Source: Hippasteria phrygiana (lineage: Eukaryota; Echinodermata; Asteroidea; Valvatida; Goniasteridae). From it: a DNA stretch of 64,000 nucleotides. Under the pieces are notes generated by a model. It made no database searches. It worked only from the letters and a program-made list of their open reading frames with translations, and was not told where the DNA came from. The stretch covers positions 124,001 to 188,000 of the forward strand of contig JAZGUH010000260.1 of the NCBI GenBank assembly GCA_037893225.1, in the 5' to 3' direction. The translations under genes and the position numbers were made by a program. This document shows positions 14,001 to 27,900 of the stretch, one piece after another. Numbering within the stretch: the stretch's first letter is position 1; each line of letters begins with the position of its first letter.

Positions 14001-17000
14001 GGCATGTTTTTACATGCGAGCTCGCAGCAGGTGCCGTCTTACATTATTTACATGGGGGGACATGCAACTCTTCTTACACCATCAGTTTAGTTTATTACTG
14101 AGACTTAAACACAGGGAATTTGGAATAGTTTCCTGCCCATATAGAATTGTCACAATATTTAACACCATTTTAGGAGCACATTCTTTAGGTTCAAGTGAAT
14201 AACAGACAAACACATCAACCAATGGTTTTCTTTTTATTTCTGATATATCTTTATTACATACATTATAATATCACACACAAGTTGTGGGTTTTTTATTTAT
14301 GGTTTTTATAATAATATTCATGACGTTTTGTCCGTCAAAATTACCCATTACTGTAGAAAGACCCATATACATCTCATCGAACATAGTCGCCTGAACATCT
14401 GCCTAAAAGGTGACGGCTTTCATTTGACAATTTTTGCAATTCTTCAGGTGTTAGTTGGTGTAGACGTTGATCTGCCCACAAACTATGAGGTCCGGACTAC
14501 ATACAACATCACCGGTTTCCCAACAATTATATACTTTGAGTAAGTATGATTTTCTGGGTCCCTTTGTCAATTTGGTTTTTTTAAGTTTCAAGTCATCAAC
14601 ATGTCCTCTGTATAAACTACAAAACCTTGTGCAGATGCTGTGGTCTGCGGGAACTCGGGGCAAATTGTTATCATTTTTTATCTTACTGGCTTACATCCAG
14701 TTGAAAAATTGTTTAAGGTAATATACAATATTTGCAAGCATCAAAAAACGAAACTTCCAAATTATTATGAAATACCTTACTTAAAAGTTAGTAAATAATA
14801 GTCTCAAGCATCCTGTGAAATCATGACACCTGGCGTGGTTTCATTTTTAAGATACATGTAAGTGAGATTTTATATAATTGGCTGACCATCGCTGGAAAAA
14901 AAACTTGATTTAAGAAAACAATTCCACATTTTGTTTGCAATCATGTATACATCCATGAATGGGTGCAAGCCAGCTAGTCTGGTTGCCTAACCTGACAATT
15001 TACCCAATGTTTATAAATTGCTCCATTTCGTTTCAAGTAGGATCAGGGAACCGGACTACAAGAACAGCATTTTGTTCTTGGTTTTTCCAGCATCTATGAA
15101 CATAAATCTCAACCCGCCATTCGCGCCCAACGGACTTTAAAGTTTCAGCCCAATCTACTTAAAATAAAACAGTATTCAAATTATTCAAATTTACCTAGTC
15201 AGTTTCCCTTGTGGATTGTTTGACGAATTATAAGTTAAAAAGTCGTATCTTCATTGAGTGATCCCCACAATGTCGCTTCCTAGGTTGTATCATAAAATTA
15301 GGTGTGGTCCCTGGCTATCCGGCATTCTGGGTTTATGACTTCTGACTGGCGCCCACCCGAACAAAGATACTGACAATTTGGGAGACCGCCAACACAGGGC
15401 AAGATAGCTCAGTTGGTAGAGCACCGGTATGGTAACCCGGTGGTCGCAGGTTCGAATCCCGCTCCTGCCACTTTCTTTGTTCACTTTTAAAATAGAATAG
15501 GTAAGACAAATAATTTAGGTATGACATGTATGAAAGGGTTAAAAGAGGTCATTGCAATAATATTTGCTATAAAATACTAACCATTCATTTCTGAAAATTA
15601 CAGCCAAAGCAAATGTTGTATAATATTTGCTATAAAATACTAACCATTCATTTCTGAAAATTGCAGCCAAAGCAAATGTTGTATATTACCTTTTGAGTGA
15701 TATGGGCAAGTAGCTCGAATGTAGAATGAATTGATTTCCACAAGCTATAAGTGCCCCACTAAGCTGTCGTCATTGCTAGTTTAGACATTTGCCCTCGACA
15801 TTTAAAGAACGAGCAGGTCGCAGATTGGCACAACTTGATTGAGCTGATTTGCAGTATTTCTTGCTGACATTTTTCTTTCTTTTCGTTTTCAGGGATGGAC
15901 AAAGAAAGTTTGATTATGGAGGTGAGAGGGACCAGAACGGCATCATTGAGTGGATGAAAGAGTAAGATCATCAATGAAAAGAATTCTTAACCTTCGCTAC
16001 CCCTGATCACTGCGGCCAATTTCATAGAGCTGCTTAAGCACAAAATTTGCTTATGCACAACAAAACCTTGCTTAGTAAAATCAGGTTACCAGCCAAAATT
16101 CAATGTGATTTTTATGCTAAGCAAACAACAGCTAAATACCAGTCACAAGCAGTATATACAAAATGTACCTCATGAAGTTTTAGCTGGTAACCTGATTTTA
16201 TTAGGCAATTTTTTGTTGTGCTTAAGCAAATTTTGTGCTTAAGCAGCTCTATGAAATTGGCCCCAGGTCTAACACATGGTATTGCTGGAGTCTGATGGAT
16301 GCAGTACTTCAGTACTCTAGATTTTCTACAGTGTCAACATAGCGAAATGAATCTCTACCAAGGAATGGGTAGCTAAAGCCTGACAAAATCACTACCACAA
16401 GCCGGGCGGAGTAATTCAATAGCACAGCTTTCTAATGCTGTTAAGATATTGGGGCGAATATTGGTGCGTGGTGTGTACCGTGTGCATGAAATGATGATGG
16501 CATAAAACCTGACCTAGGAAACATTATCCTCGGGTCTCCATCACTCAGTGAGGATATGACTTCCTAACATATCGTCAAACAAACTACAAGGGAAACTGAC
16601 TGGGTAATTTGAATTAATTTGCAAAGTACACAAAGAAAACTGGCAGGAGTGGGATTTGAACCTGCGGACTCCGGAATATCACAATGTCGCTTCCCAGTTT
16701 GTATCGTAAAGTTGGGCCTTGATCCCTGGCTATATATGTATTATGGGTTTATGACAACGATTTGGGAGACTGCCAGCATAGGGCAAGATAGCTCAGTTGG
16801 TAGAGCACCGGTATTTGTATTCCAGAGGTCGCAGGTTCACAGATCCCGCTCCTGCCAGTTTTCGTTGTTCACTTTGAAAATTCATTCAAATTACTGTACC
16901 TTTTCCTTGTGGTTTGTTTGATGGTAAAAAAAAGTTGAGTGACATCAGCGTAATGAGAGTGAAACAATCTATTTGTTAACATAGAAACAAACTGGCATAA

Positions 17001-18904
17001 TACACATTGTATATGTAGATTTTTGTGTTGGCAGCTTTTCAAATTTATTGTGAGCTAATTTGCCTCATAAGGATCTTTGCTATAGCATGCACTGGCAGAC
17101 TCTGGCCGATTTGGTATAACAGCATTTTGTATGCTTTGAAAAGTGTTGGAGTTTGGCAAAGTGTTGAACGTTGTATACAGGAATTCGCCGAACAAAATTA
17201 GAAGCCATTTTTACGGTGGTGCCGCATTCGCGTGCAGGCTGCCCGCGTTCTTTAATTTGAGTCGCGTGCTCGTTGTGTGAGAACTTACTAAGTAATATGC
17301 GGTAATACGGGTACTTGATTCCATAATCTAGACCTGGTTCCTGAAATTAGCAGTCGTGTACTTGGGTACCCGGTTCGGATGCACAGCCTATCCCTAGTGG
17401 ATATAAGCATTGTGCGGTAATTGGCTTTGTGCGTGCAATAACGTATAGAAGCACAATCTTAAGACTTCCGTCGCCTGTTTTTTCGTCACAGCCCCCAGCC
17501 ACCCAAGGAACCAGAGCTAGACGCACAGTGGAGCGATGAAGAGTCGGAGGTGGTTCATCTGACAGATGACACATTCGATGGCTACATCGATGGACATGAG
17601 TCAGTTCTTGTCATGTTCTATGCCCCCTGTGAGTATAGCTGTCAGCGAGTGCCTGCTCAAGCATATCTTGCACGTAATTAAAGGTGGTATACATCATTTG
17701 CAAACATAAAAAAACAAACCTGAATTATTACAAAATACCGTACTAGACTTTTAAGTAAATAGCAGTCTCAAGCATCCTGTGAAATCATGGCACCTGGTGT
17801 GCTGTCGTTGTCAAGAAAAGTGGAAATTGATATCGTTTTCCAACGATTGTCGGCCGACAATCGTTGGAAATAGTCTAGTTCCCCGACCTGATAATTCCCT
17901 GACTCTATAAATTGTTATGTTTTGTCTAAAGTATGGTCAGGGAACCAGACTACTGGAACGCAGGATGCTTGAGACTGCTATTTACTTATAGTCTACTGCG
18001 GTATTTCATAATAATTCAGTAGTTCTGTTGTTGATGTTTGCAATGGTTGTCGGGTGGGTGCAATGAAATTGTACAAACAATTTAATTTTGTTTTGTATAA
18101 CTCTTTTACAATATAAGAAATGTGATTAAAATATGTTTTCCGTATTTCTGCCCATTTTTGGTGTTTAATTTTCCCAGAATAAAGTTCCCCCTTTCTCTAT
18201 TATTTCCGCGCCTCTAACAACATGACGTCATCTCGGGAACACGGAAACTCAGCGAGAGTAGTTTGATCACAGTGTGCGTGTCTGTACATGTATGCCGTTG
18301 TTGAGGGAACCAGCCACGCGCGATTAAATAGCTTTGAATAAGGGGACCAGGCGAACATTTCTTGTCGCGTTTAAATCTACAAACAGAATCTTTCGGATCT
18401 GAATCTGACAATCAAGTGTCGATTTTAGACTTGTCGATTCAGACAATTCTTCGGAACAATATTGGGGCAAGGAAGAGGAGGAACTTGGAGCTCGTCCGTA
18501 CATGCATGAGCCAGAAGGTGAGAGTAACAGCGAAACTACTGAAGACTCGGAATCGGACTCCGAATGCCTTAAAAGACTTGAAAACAATGATTGGTAGGCT
18601 AAATAACACTCTGAGTCCAAATACGACGGTATTTCGGTTCTACTGGAAAGAGGGGAAGACTGACACCATCCTTAGTGGTGTTGCTGAATCCAGCAGCAAC
18701 ACAACGACGCGGTATTATCGACAAAACATTCGCAAATTACTGAAAGCTTCCCACGACACAGCGAAAACACACGTGCATGTCAATGCAACGCACGCTCGGT
18801 GTACTGTACTACATGTACATGTCGAGTCATGGCCGACCATCCACCAGCCAGCCGGGTTCCCGGGATGACGTCACAGCGGCGTTACCACTTGATGGGCGGG
18901 GCTC

Positions 18905-18944
<40 letters not shown>

Positions 18945-21900
18945 ACTTAAAACATTTTTTTTGTTAATGCTTACACGAAATAAAAAAATACAAACATAGT
19001 TGTTTTTGAACAAACTTTATTTCATCGATATACACAATAAAAATTCCATTGCACCCACTGTTTAAATATGTCCAATTAACCTGAAAATCATTGACGCAAT
19101 TCATTTCCAGGATGTCAGTTTGGTGTAGAAAAGTAGGACTATTGGAGAATTCAGAGTGGTGCCCTTTGTCCGTAGTGCTGTGGCTGTGTAGACAGGCTAC
19201 CGATGAAATTACTCTGTCAAAGATGTTCTGTGAAACTGATGCCATTTTTGATGCTTTGGCACTTTGTATGCCTGTTGTTGTTTTACAGGGTGTGGTCATT
19301 GTAAGAAGATGAAGCCTGAGTACACAGAGTCTGCCCAGGAACTAACGGAGGAAGGGGTAAGTACAATACAGGGAATGTCCTATGCACTACCCCCCTATAA
19401 ATTATATACTCAACAGCAAACAAAATGTGAAAAGTTACGATTTATTTTTTGGGAAAAATACTCGTTCAGTAGTTTGTTTTCATATCTTTAAAGGTCACAC
19501 CCAGGAGGCCTTAAAGGCAGTGTACACGATTGGTCATTGTTGCATATTTCAGAAATGGGCGGATTTGGGGTTAGTATTTTATAGGAAATATCGTTCCACT
19601 GACCTGTTGCGAAAAAAAATGAGAGAAAAACAGCACTCGTTTCCAACCGTCGGGCGGATGATAGCCTTTAGTCATAGGCGTGCGTGGCTTTCTGGGTGCG
19701 TGACGTGCCCCGAATGCCAGCATGTCCAGGGCGTGCCACTCGTGGGTAGCTAAGCGCGCCTTGACTAAAGGCTACAGGGCAGGAAAACGATATATATTTC
19801 CACTTTTCTTGACAATGACAGCACACCTGGTGCTATAATTTCACAGGATGATTGAGACTACTATTAGCTTACAGTCTAGTAAGGTATTTCATAATAATTC
19901 AGTAAAAAAAATTTGGGAGGATTACCAATCGTGTACACTAATAAGATCGCAATATCTTCTGACTGTTATTGATGCGTGCGTGCACATGGTACGTTCTGGT
20001 TTCGCGCACAGCGCCGTGCGTGTTCCATCTTTACAGCGTGTCAAGTTTGCTTGAAGATAAATTTGTTATCCCACGAGCGCACTACGTTATTCCGTGTTCC
20101 ACGAGCGCGAGTGGGATAACTTATATAACACCGAAATAATATTGAGTTAAATGCACATTCTACATTTTACACAATTGTTGACTGCTGTGATGTGGGATGC
20201 ATAGCACCCGAGGCGAAGCCATTGCTGAGATCAGTAATGTTGTGTTCTTTAATAACCCCTGGAATACGGACGACGGCCATAGCCGCGGTTTGAAAAAAGA
20301 CCAACTGTTGTTTATACGCACATTCCTGCACGTACTCAATCCATTCATGTTTCAACTATATTGGTCTTGAATGGGAGTGTAATGAATAGATTGAGAATTT
20401 TCAAACAAAGCTTTCATTCACACGAAAGGGGGGAGAGCTTCATGTGTGAACCGGACCACTCTATTCAGTGTGGTGCCTATTGTTTGCATTTATGCTTGGC
20501 TGCACAGCCTGTTCTTGGCATACCAGCACCCCCATCAATAACAGCTGGACACAAGGGAGTAAATGATCAGAAAACTTCAGCTCCTTGCCGTACTGCAGGC
20601 GTCTCTCACGTGTCAACTTTACTTGACAAAGCATTGCTTTCTTCACATACTTTAAAATCATTAGCTTGCACAATACCTAGCTCAACATTGATCATTGTCG
20701 AGATCAGTAATGTGTTCTTTAACCCTAACCCCCTAGGCATTTTTACTAGGAAGTGTCCTCAACCTGTCGAAATCCAACACTGTGCAGTATACATGTACGT
20801 AGCACATTCTTTGGACTTGGACAAATTGGGTCATCACAGCTCCATGTAAAGTAATGGTGCCAAGGCAGGTAGTTAGGGTTAATGCATAAACATTCTGACA
20901 TGTAGATATACTAGTAGTGGTATTAAAGCCACAGTCAATTTCAAGGTTTCCATAGCTTTGTGCAGAAACGCGGATGCGCACAACAGGTGTCTGTCCACAC
21001 AGTGAGTTAGCTCTCTTGTAATGGAATACTGCTCTTTGCACCAGACTCAAATTAAATTTTTCTTGTTCCCAGCTTGGAGGTGTACTGACTGCAGTCGATG
21101 CGACAAAGGAGCAGGGCTTAGCCAAACGCTTTGAACTCAAGGGCTTTCCCACTCTCAAATATTTCAAGTATGTCAATTGTAATCATCTTTATTTTTCTTC
21201 TTTTTTTTTAATACAAATTTTAATGCGACTAAAGCTTCCGTTTATATACTAAAGCTTTTGAATACACATAATACAATTTGTTTTTTGGAGCCTAACACCG
21301 GTTATACCCATTGTTGAGTTTCTCTGTTTTGTCTATGTTTATGTATGTGGAGGATAATCTGAACTGAGCTGTATGTATATTCTGTATTTGGTAAGGTAAA
21401 TGCATTCATTTTCTAATTATTCGAATCCCTATTTTCCCCTTTTCTTTGAAGGAGCGGTGAGTTTGCCTGGGATTTGAACGAAAGGACCGGAGAAAAAATC
21501 AAAGAGTTTATGCGAGAGTGAGTGCTTTCCTTTGTTGGCCGTCCCCATGAGATTGCCCACAAACCACCGTGCTTCAAAAATTGAAACCTGTGAATAAAAC
21601 AGTATAGTCACTGATGAGTGGAATCCACACAGTTTCATTATGCACTGTATTGGTTTATGTCTGGTCGCCATTCTGCCTAGAGTTGCAATCTGGGGGTGTG
21701 GGGGGGGGGGGGGGGGTGGTGGGCAGAAAAATATTTTGTAAAGTTGGATTGTGAAGCGGTGGCACTTAAGTTTCTCTACCAACAAAAATGAGGGGGGGGA
21801 GGGAGAAAAATTTCCCACTGCAGGTCTGTCAAAAATTAAGTAAAACAGGAGTATATATGAAGACTTCAGGTGCAAAAGCCGCTAAACGCCAACAAAAAAT

Positions 21901-24900
21901 ATTTGATTATCATATACTAGGCACTGAGATCTTTCACTTGATATCGTTATCTCATTTTTCATGGAAGTGGCGTTAAGCGGCTTTTGCGCCTGAAGTCTTC
22001 ATATATGCAGGCATTCAACTTTTCCTGGGATCAGCTGATTTCCTTGTTTTTCACTTCACACTTATGCCATTGAAGATTGCAAAACACTCTACAAAGTCTT
22101 GTAAAGATTGGAATTTTCTCGTTTTTTGTGTGTTAAATCCAAGTTGCATGCCTGTATGTGTGACCTGGCAGCGGAAAGTCGCACTATGGCTTTCTGAGTT
22201 ACAAAACTGAACCAATAATTTTTCACTGAAATGTCAGTTTTGAGATTTTAGCATTTTTGTATTTGATAGAAGCTCTGTTCTTTCAAATTCCAAAGTTCTA
22301 AAACTGGGAAAGGTTCTTAAATCTTAAAAAGATATTTTGGGTCACAAACTTTGAGTATCGCCTTCTTAAAACAAGGTTATATAGAAAGGCCAAGGGATGA
22401 CCTTTAGCAACAAATTAAACCTTGTTGCATATACTTTCATCAGTGTTGTAGTCAAGACCATCACAAGACCACACAAGACCCTGCAAGACCCTGCAAGACC
22501 CTGCAAGACCAGCACAAGACCAGCACAAGACCAGCACAAGACCAGCAGTCTTAATCCAAGTCTTAAGCTATTCAAATGAACTGTAACAAAAGCATTCCTT
22601 TGTCATGGTTTATTCCTGTTACTTGTGCCTGTTACAAGCTGGTCTTGTGAATGGTCTTGTGAATGGTCTTGTGCCTGGTCTTGTGCCTGGTCTTGTGCCT
22701 GGTCTTGAAATGGTCTCGACTACAACACCGACTTTCATGCAGTACCATGATCTCGATTTCAATTTTTTGCAACTTTTTTTGGACAGTCCCTCAGAGCCTC
22801 CTCCCCCACCCCCCGCCGAGCCCAACTGGAGCGATGTGGAATCGGCCGTCCTCCACCTGAACGGAGAGAACTTCAAGACAGTTACTAAGAAGAAGAAGCA
22901 CAGTCTTGTTATGTTCTATGCCCCGTGTAAGTTGCACTCATGTATCACTACCAGATGTTTTTTAGCCTGTGGGACTAGATAGAGCTGGATGTAAACAATG
23001 CTACCACATGTGGTCTGCCTTCGAGTGATCACAGTCCGTGTGTAGTGTGAGGCACGTAAAGATAAGTCGTATGCACGCGGCATAAGTAAGCACTTTATAA
23101 GCCCATCACGCAATAGGCAGTCAAATACGGACTGGCGACATCACAGAAAAAAGGTCTATATTTACCCTTTCAGTACCACATTGTTTATTGGCTTATCTTC
23201 CCCCAGTACCACATGAGTTGATTGAAATGGAAAATGTTAATAATATAATAATAATAACAATAATAATAATAATTATAATTTATTCTTAATATAGCATTCT
23301 ACATAAAAATCTCAAAACGCTTTACAATATATCAAAATCACATAAAAAGTAAACCGGTTAGTTAAAAAAAATAGTAGTTAAAAATAGTGCCTTTTAAAAA
23401 GAATATAATAAGCTGTTAAAAAGTAAACCGGTTAGTTAAAAAAATAGTAGTTAAAAATAGTGCCTTTTAAAAAAGAAATGTCTTAAGCTGTGATTTAAAT
23501 TTTCCCACTTAGTTAATGTTTCTTAAATAAGCTGGAAGTCTGTTCCATAGAGTAGGTGCATAGATAGCAAAAGCACGATCACCGTATGCCTTGCTAGGCA
23601 TTGGACGAATCTTAGGATGGCTGAGTTATTACCCCGTCACAACTTTTAGTATGAATGTTGGACACATGAACTGATATTAACTCTGTGAGGTACTGTGGCA
23701 CTGACTCACCTTGGCGTATATGTGCAGAGTTTGTTCAATGAAAATGACTTTCATTTGGTCTAAAAATGAAAGTCATAGCTGCTAAAATAGCAAAGTTACG
23801 GCTGTTTTTCTCTTCTGGCCCACTTTACCAAACAGGAGACTTGTTTATCATACGAACAAATGTGACCCGCTCTGGAAAAAGGTATATTATGTCGCAAAAT
23901 ATAAAAAAATGAGTTTTATGTATGTTTGGAAAGCCCGCAATGTAAGCTTTCATTTGGTACATGATAGAGCTCCAAAGCCCTTTCCGTTCTGGAGATATCA
24001 CGTTTTTGCATATTAATTAGTTCTATGAGTTCAAATTGCACAACAGAGAAAACAGGCTTTGAAATATCTAGTATTAATACAATGCAATGGAACAATGCAC
24101 TCTAAAAAGGTTATTTTTTCACTTTATTCACTGAAATCAACATTGTTGGGCACCAAACCTGTAACTATACATATTTAAGATGTCATTAAAGACAAAAAAC
24201 GAATTTTGACGAAAAATTTCACCCTCTCAACGTTGAAAGGGCCATTACACGTAAATGCATAGCGCGACTTATATCACCTTTTTCTGGAGCGGGTCACAAA
24301 TGGCACTACGTACAAATGGCATTCCGTACAAATGACATTCCGTACAAATGACTGCGGAAGAAACTTCGGATACCGTTTTCTCAAAATATTGTGACACACA
24401 AATTTGATATCACCATTAGAAAGATCTGAAAAAGCTCTTACCGTTGATACCAGGATGAAGTATGGACAGCCAAAAACACAAACACTAGAGTTGATTGAAA
24501 CATGGTGAGCATATCTGTTGTTGCTTTGTCTGTGGTTTCTTTGTCGCGTCAACTCGACATAAAGGAAAGGGTTACATTACTAGAGCGATAAATCCAAGCT
24601 AATGTACATTTACATGTAGGTGCAGCTGTGATTGGAAGGTTGTGTGTGTTGTATGCATGACTGAAGAACAATTTAAATGAAAAACAAAATGGGGGCAAGA
24701 TATAGCTCAGTTGGTAGAGCGCCGGTACGGTATTCCGGAGGTCGCAGGTTTGAATCCCGCTCTTGCCAGTTTTCTTTGTTCACTTTGAGAAATGTATTCA
24801 AATTTACCTAGTCAGTTTTACTTGTGGATTGTTTTACGAATTATAAGTTAAAAAGTCGTATCCTTATTGAGTGATCCCCACAATGGCTATATATATACGG

Positions 24901-27900
24901 CATTCTGGGTTGATGACTTCTGACTAGCGCCCACCCGAACAAAGATACTGACAATTTGGGAGACTAGGGCAAGGTAGCTCAGTTGGTAGAGCGCCGTTAC
25001 GGTCGCAGGTTCAAATCCCGCTCTTGCCAGTTTTCTTTGTTCACTTTGATAATAACAAAAAAGAAAGGAATCGCAATTCCAATGTTGGAGTCGAGTAGAG
25101 TTGACTCCTCTACTGAATTGCCGCAGCCTACTTGTTGCAACACCAAATGGTGCCTGCATGAAGATGGCAGCCATCACATCAACCAGTGTTTGAGTCGTGT
25201 AAATCAGATGGAGACTTGCCTCTCCTGACATTGTATTATTAGCACTGCGTGCTCATGCTTTCCATGGGCCAGCGAGATAAAACAATAAAAGTGGCTGTTT
25301 ATTATTTTTCTTTTTAGGGTGTGGTCACTGTAAAAAAGCCAAGCCAGAGTTCATGGCTGCTGCTGAGCAACTGAAAGATGAACTGAAAGCGGCCTATGTT
25401 GCTGTTGATTGTACCGATGACAAGAGCAAGGACATGTGCCAGGCGTATGGCGTGACCGGCTACCCAACCATCAAGCACTTTGTCTACGGTAAAGATCCCA
25501 TGCCTTACAGCGGAGGAAGAGAGGTGAGCAAGCTGATTTCAAAATTTCCATTTTTCCCCCCAAAGCTTGTTCATATTGTGGAGGCTTGAAAGTTGCACTG
25601 GACTAATGAACCAAATCCAGTAAGTTAGGCGTGGCCTATGAGACTCCAAGACAAAACTGGACCAGAAGGCTACGTTCAGACATCGTTTTTTTAAGTTAAA
25701 ACGGTAAAAGTTAAAATTGTCGTTCACCACGGGTGGCCAGTCGTAAAATTGAAACGTACCGAGCGTTCAGACATCTTTTTAAAGTATTACAAGTTCAACT
25801 CGAAGTGGTTTATCTCCATTTTGGGGTCACGTAGAACTTCCTCTCTTTTACATATAGCGCACGCTAGTTCGTGTGTACATCATAAAATTGTGCGTATATG
25901 GTATGCATCATCTGTGTCGTGCACAGCTTTCAACTGGTTGCCGGCGTAACACTTCATAATGATCATGCCGGGGGGACGGTTTACAACCGGTTGAGTTCGT
26001 CGAAGAATTCACAGCTGGATCGTCCCCTACCACTGCCTATTGGAATCCACCGTGGCCTGAAATTTGTGTTTTAAGGCTTTCATTTTGCTCCATACGCTTT
26101 CCGCACTTCTGTCATATCCCAGGTCTTTTAATTTCTGGGATAGTCGTTTGTAGATGTTAGAGTTTCTCGTCAGTGGATCGTCGCACATCATCCTCGGCCC
26201 ACAACGCTATGATGGCCTTCTCTTTAGCCCATTTTGCCCCATGCGGTCTGACGTAAGATCTGGATCTTTTTTCGGTCGCTGGTGAAGTCGAAGCAGAGGT
26301 CATGATGCAATGGTGAACAGTTTTGAAAAAAACTGCTTCAAAAAATCTCGGAACAATGAACTAAATGTAAGGGCAAGAGCAGAAAGACGCACGTGAAGGC
26401 TTTACTGTATTAGCAAAGCTGGCGATTGATGGACCACGGTAGCGCTACGTTGGCGAGCATGCTATGCGTGCTGTAGAGGACATGCATTGACAACCCGGCG
26501 CGATTGTTTATGCAACAAAAGGCGTGCCACAAAAGGGGTTACGTAACACCGGGTCAACTGTGCTGGCTAAAACAGGAAGTGTTTTAGCTAAAACCGTTTA
26601 GACATCATTTTAGAAGATAAAACCGTTCTGGTTTAGCACCTTCCCTCCGAGGTGTTTGAAATCACTGTTTTAGCGGTGAGTTAAAAACCGATTCTGTCAA
26701 CTTTAAAACCGTTCAGACACCGTTTCAGCTAAAACTTGATACCAAATCGAGTTTAACTAGTGTTTTAAGGGAATTGAAAACGGTGTCTGAACGCACCCGT
26801 AGACTGGCTATTTTTCTTTTAAATAAACTGACGTGGTTTTAAATGCATGATTTCACACTTTGAACAGGCATGAGATTTGTCAGGATTTTTTAAAGATTCG
26901 TCAGACAAACCACAAGCCGGAGGTCGCAGGTTCGAATCCCCCTCCAGCCAGTTTTCTTTGTTCACTTTGAAGATTTTTAAAGAATCTCATTTGGAATTAC
27001 TGAGCTGTTTATAGCCTTAAGGTGCATATAGACCAGTAGAAATGGGTATTTTGAGGGGTGCCTTTAGGCAAATACAAACTATAGACCCTACGTTGCTCTG
27101 GGGTCCTTGGCGACCCCCAAACACTGCAGATTGTGTGGATTTTTCATTTTCACCAATCTCAACCGTTTGAAGTCTGCTTTGTTTTTGCCATTCACTTGAC
27201 AAATTTTCTATTACTGAAGCTGTTATGTCTGAATTGCTAATTTGTTAGCATACGGTTATGAGACATTCCAAAACCAATGATAAGTAACAAATTGAATAAG
27301 TTTCAAATATTGCATTAGGAGCGGACATTCCTAATTGCTACACAAACTGTAAAACTTTTAGTTTTGATCCTTAACCCTAACCCCTAGGAAGTGTCCTCAT
27401 CAACCTGTCAAAATCCAACACTGTACAGCATACCTGTGGCACATTCTTTGGACTTGGACAAATTGGGGCATCACAGCTCCATGTAAAGTAATGGTGCCAA
27501 GGCGCTACAGTCCTGAACCCATCAAAATACAATACAACCTGCTGTTGGAGTTTGTAAGGCTTGGGGTACAATAGTTAGGGTTGATGAAAGTACTTTGTAA
27601 CACAGAAATTGACTCGGATAATTAATGTAGCCTTTGCAATACATTTATAAATAAAGGCAGGTCTCGTGCTTTCTAATTTCTTGTGGAAATCATGAGAGAA
27701 ATAATTTGGCGATGCATTTTGCATAGGACATGTCAGGGTTGGATCCAGTCTGTGTGAATTGAAGCAGGCATGGTTTGTGCTGGAATGACAGCACACTGAC
27801 AAAGAAGTTAAACATGAACATTTGAAGGTAACTTTAAGCAGGAGTTGAAACAAGGTGTTCATCCATAAATTGATACAGAATTTATTTTTGGAAATTAACC

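Noticed and set aside
15397..15471. Functional tRNA gene
   Set aside because: The head looks like a tRNA, but it recurs at six or more places with the same tail, lacks U33 in the loop where readable, and has stem mismatches. It is a SINE.
18799..18999. Polyproline ORF over the C-run
   Set aside because: The proline stretch is just the 38-C homopolymer. Similar false ORFs occur at 47276, 52551 and 52597.
20719..20882. Interstitial telomere repeat
   Set aside because: Only one or two CCCTAA units occur at each end, inverted, with TTAA flanks; they are MITE termini.
22605..22982. 125-aa Leu/Val-rich ORF
   Set aside because: Its first half is the TGGTCTTGTGCC minisatellite arm and its second half is exon 9 plus intron; the true coding part is 22787-22926.
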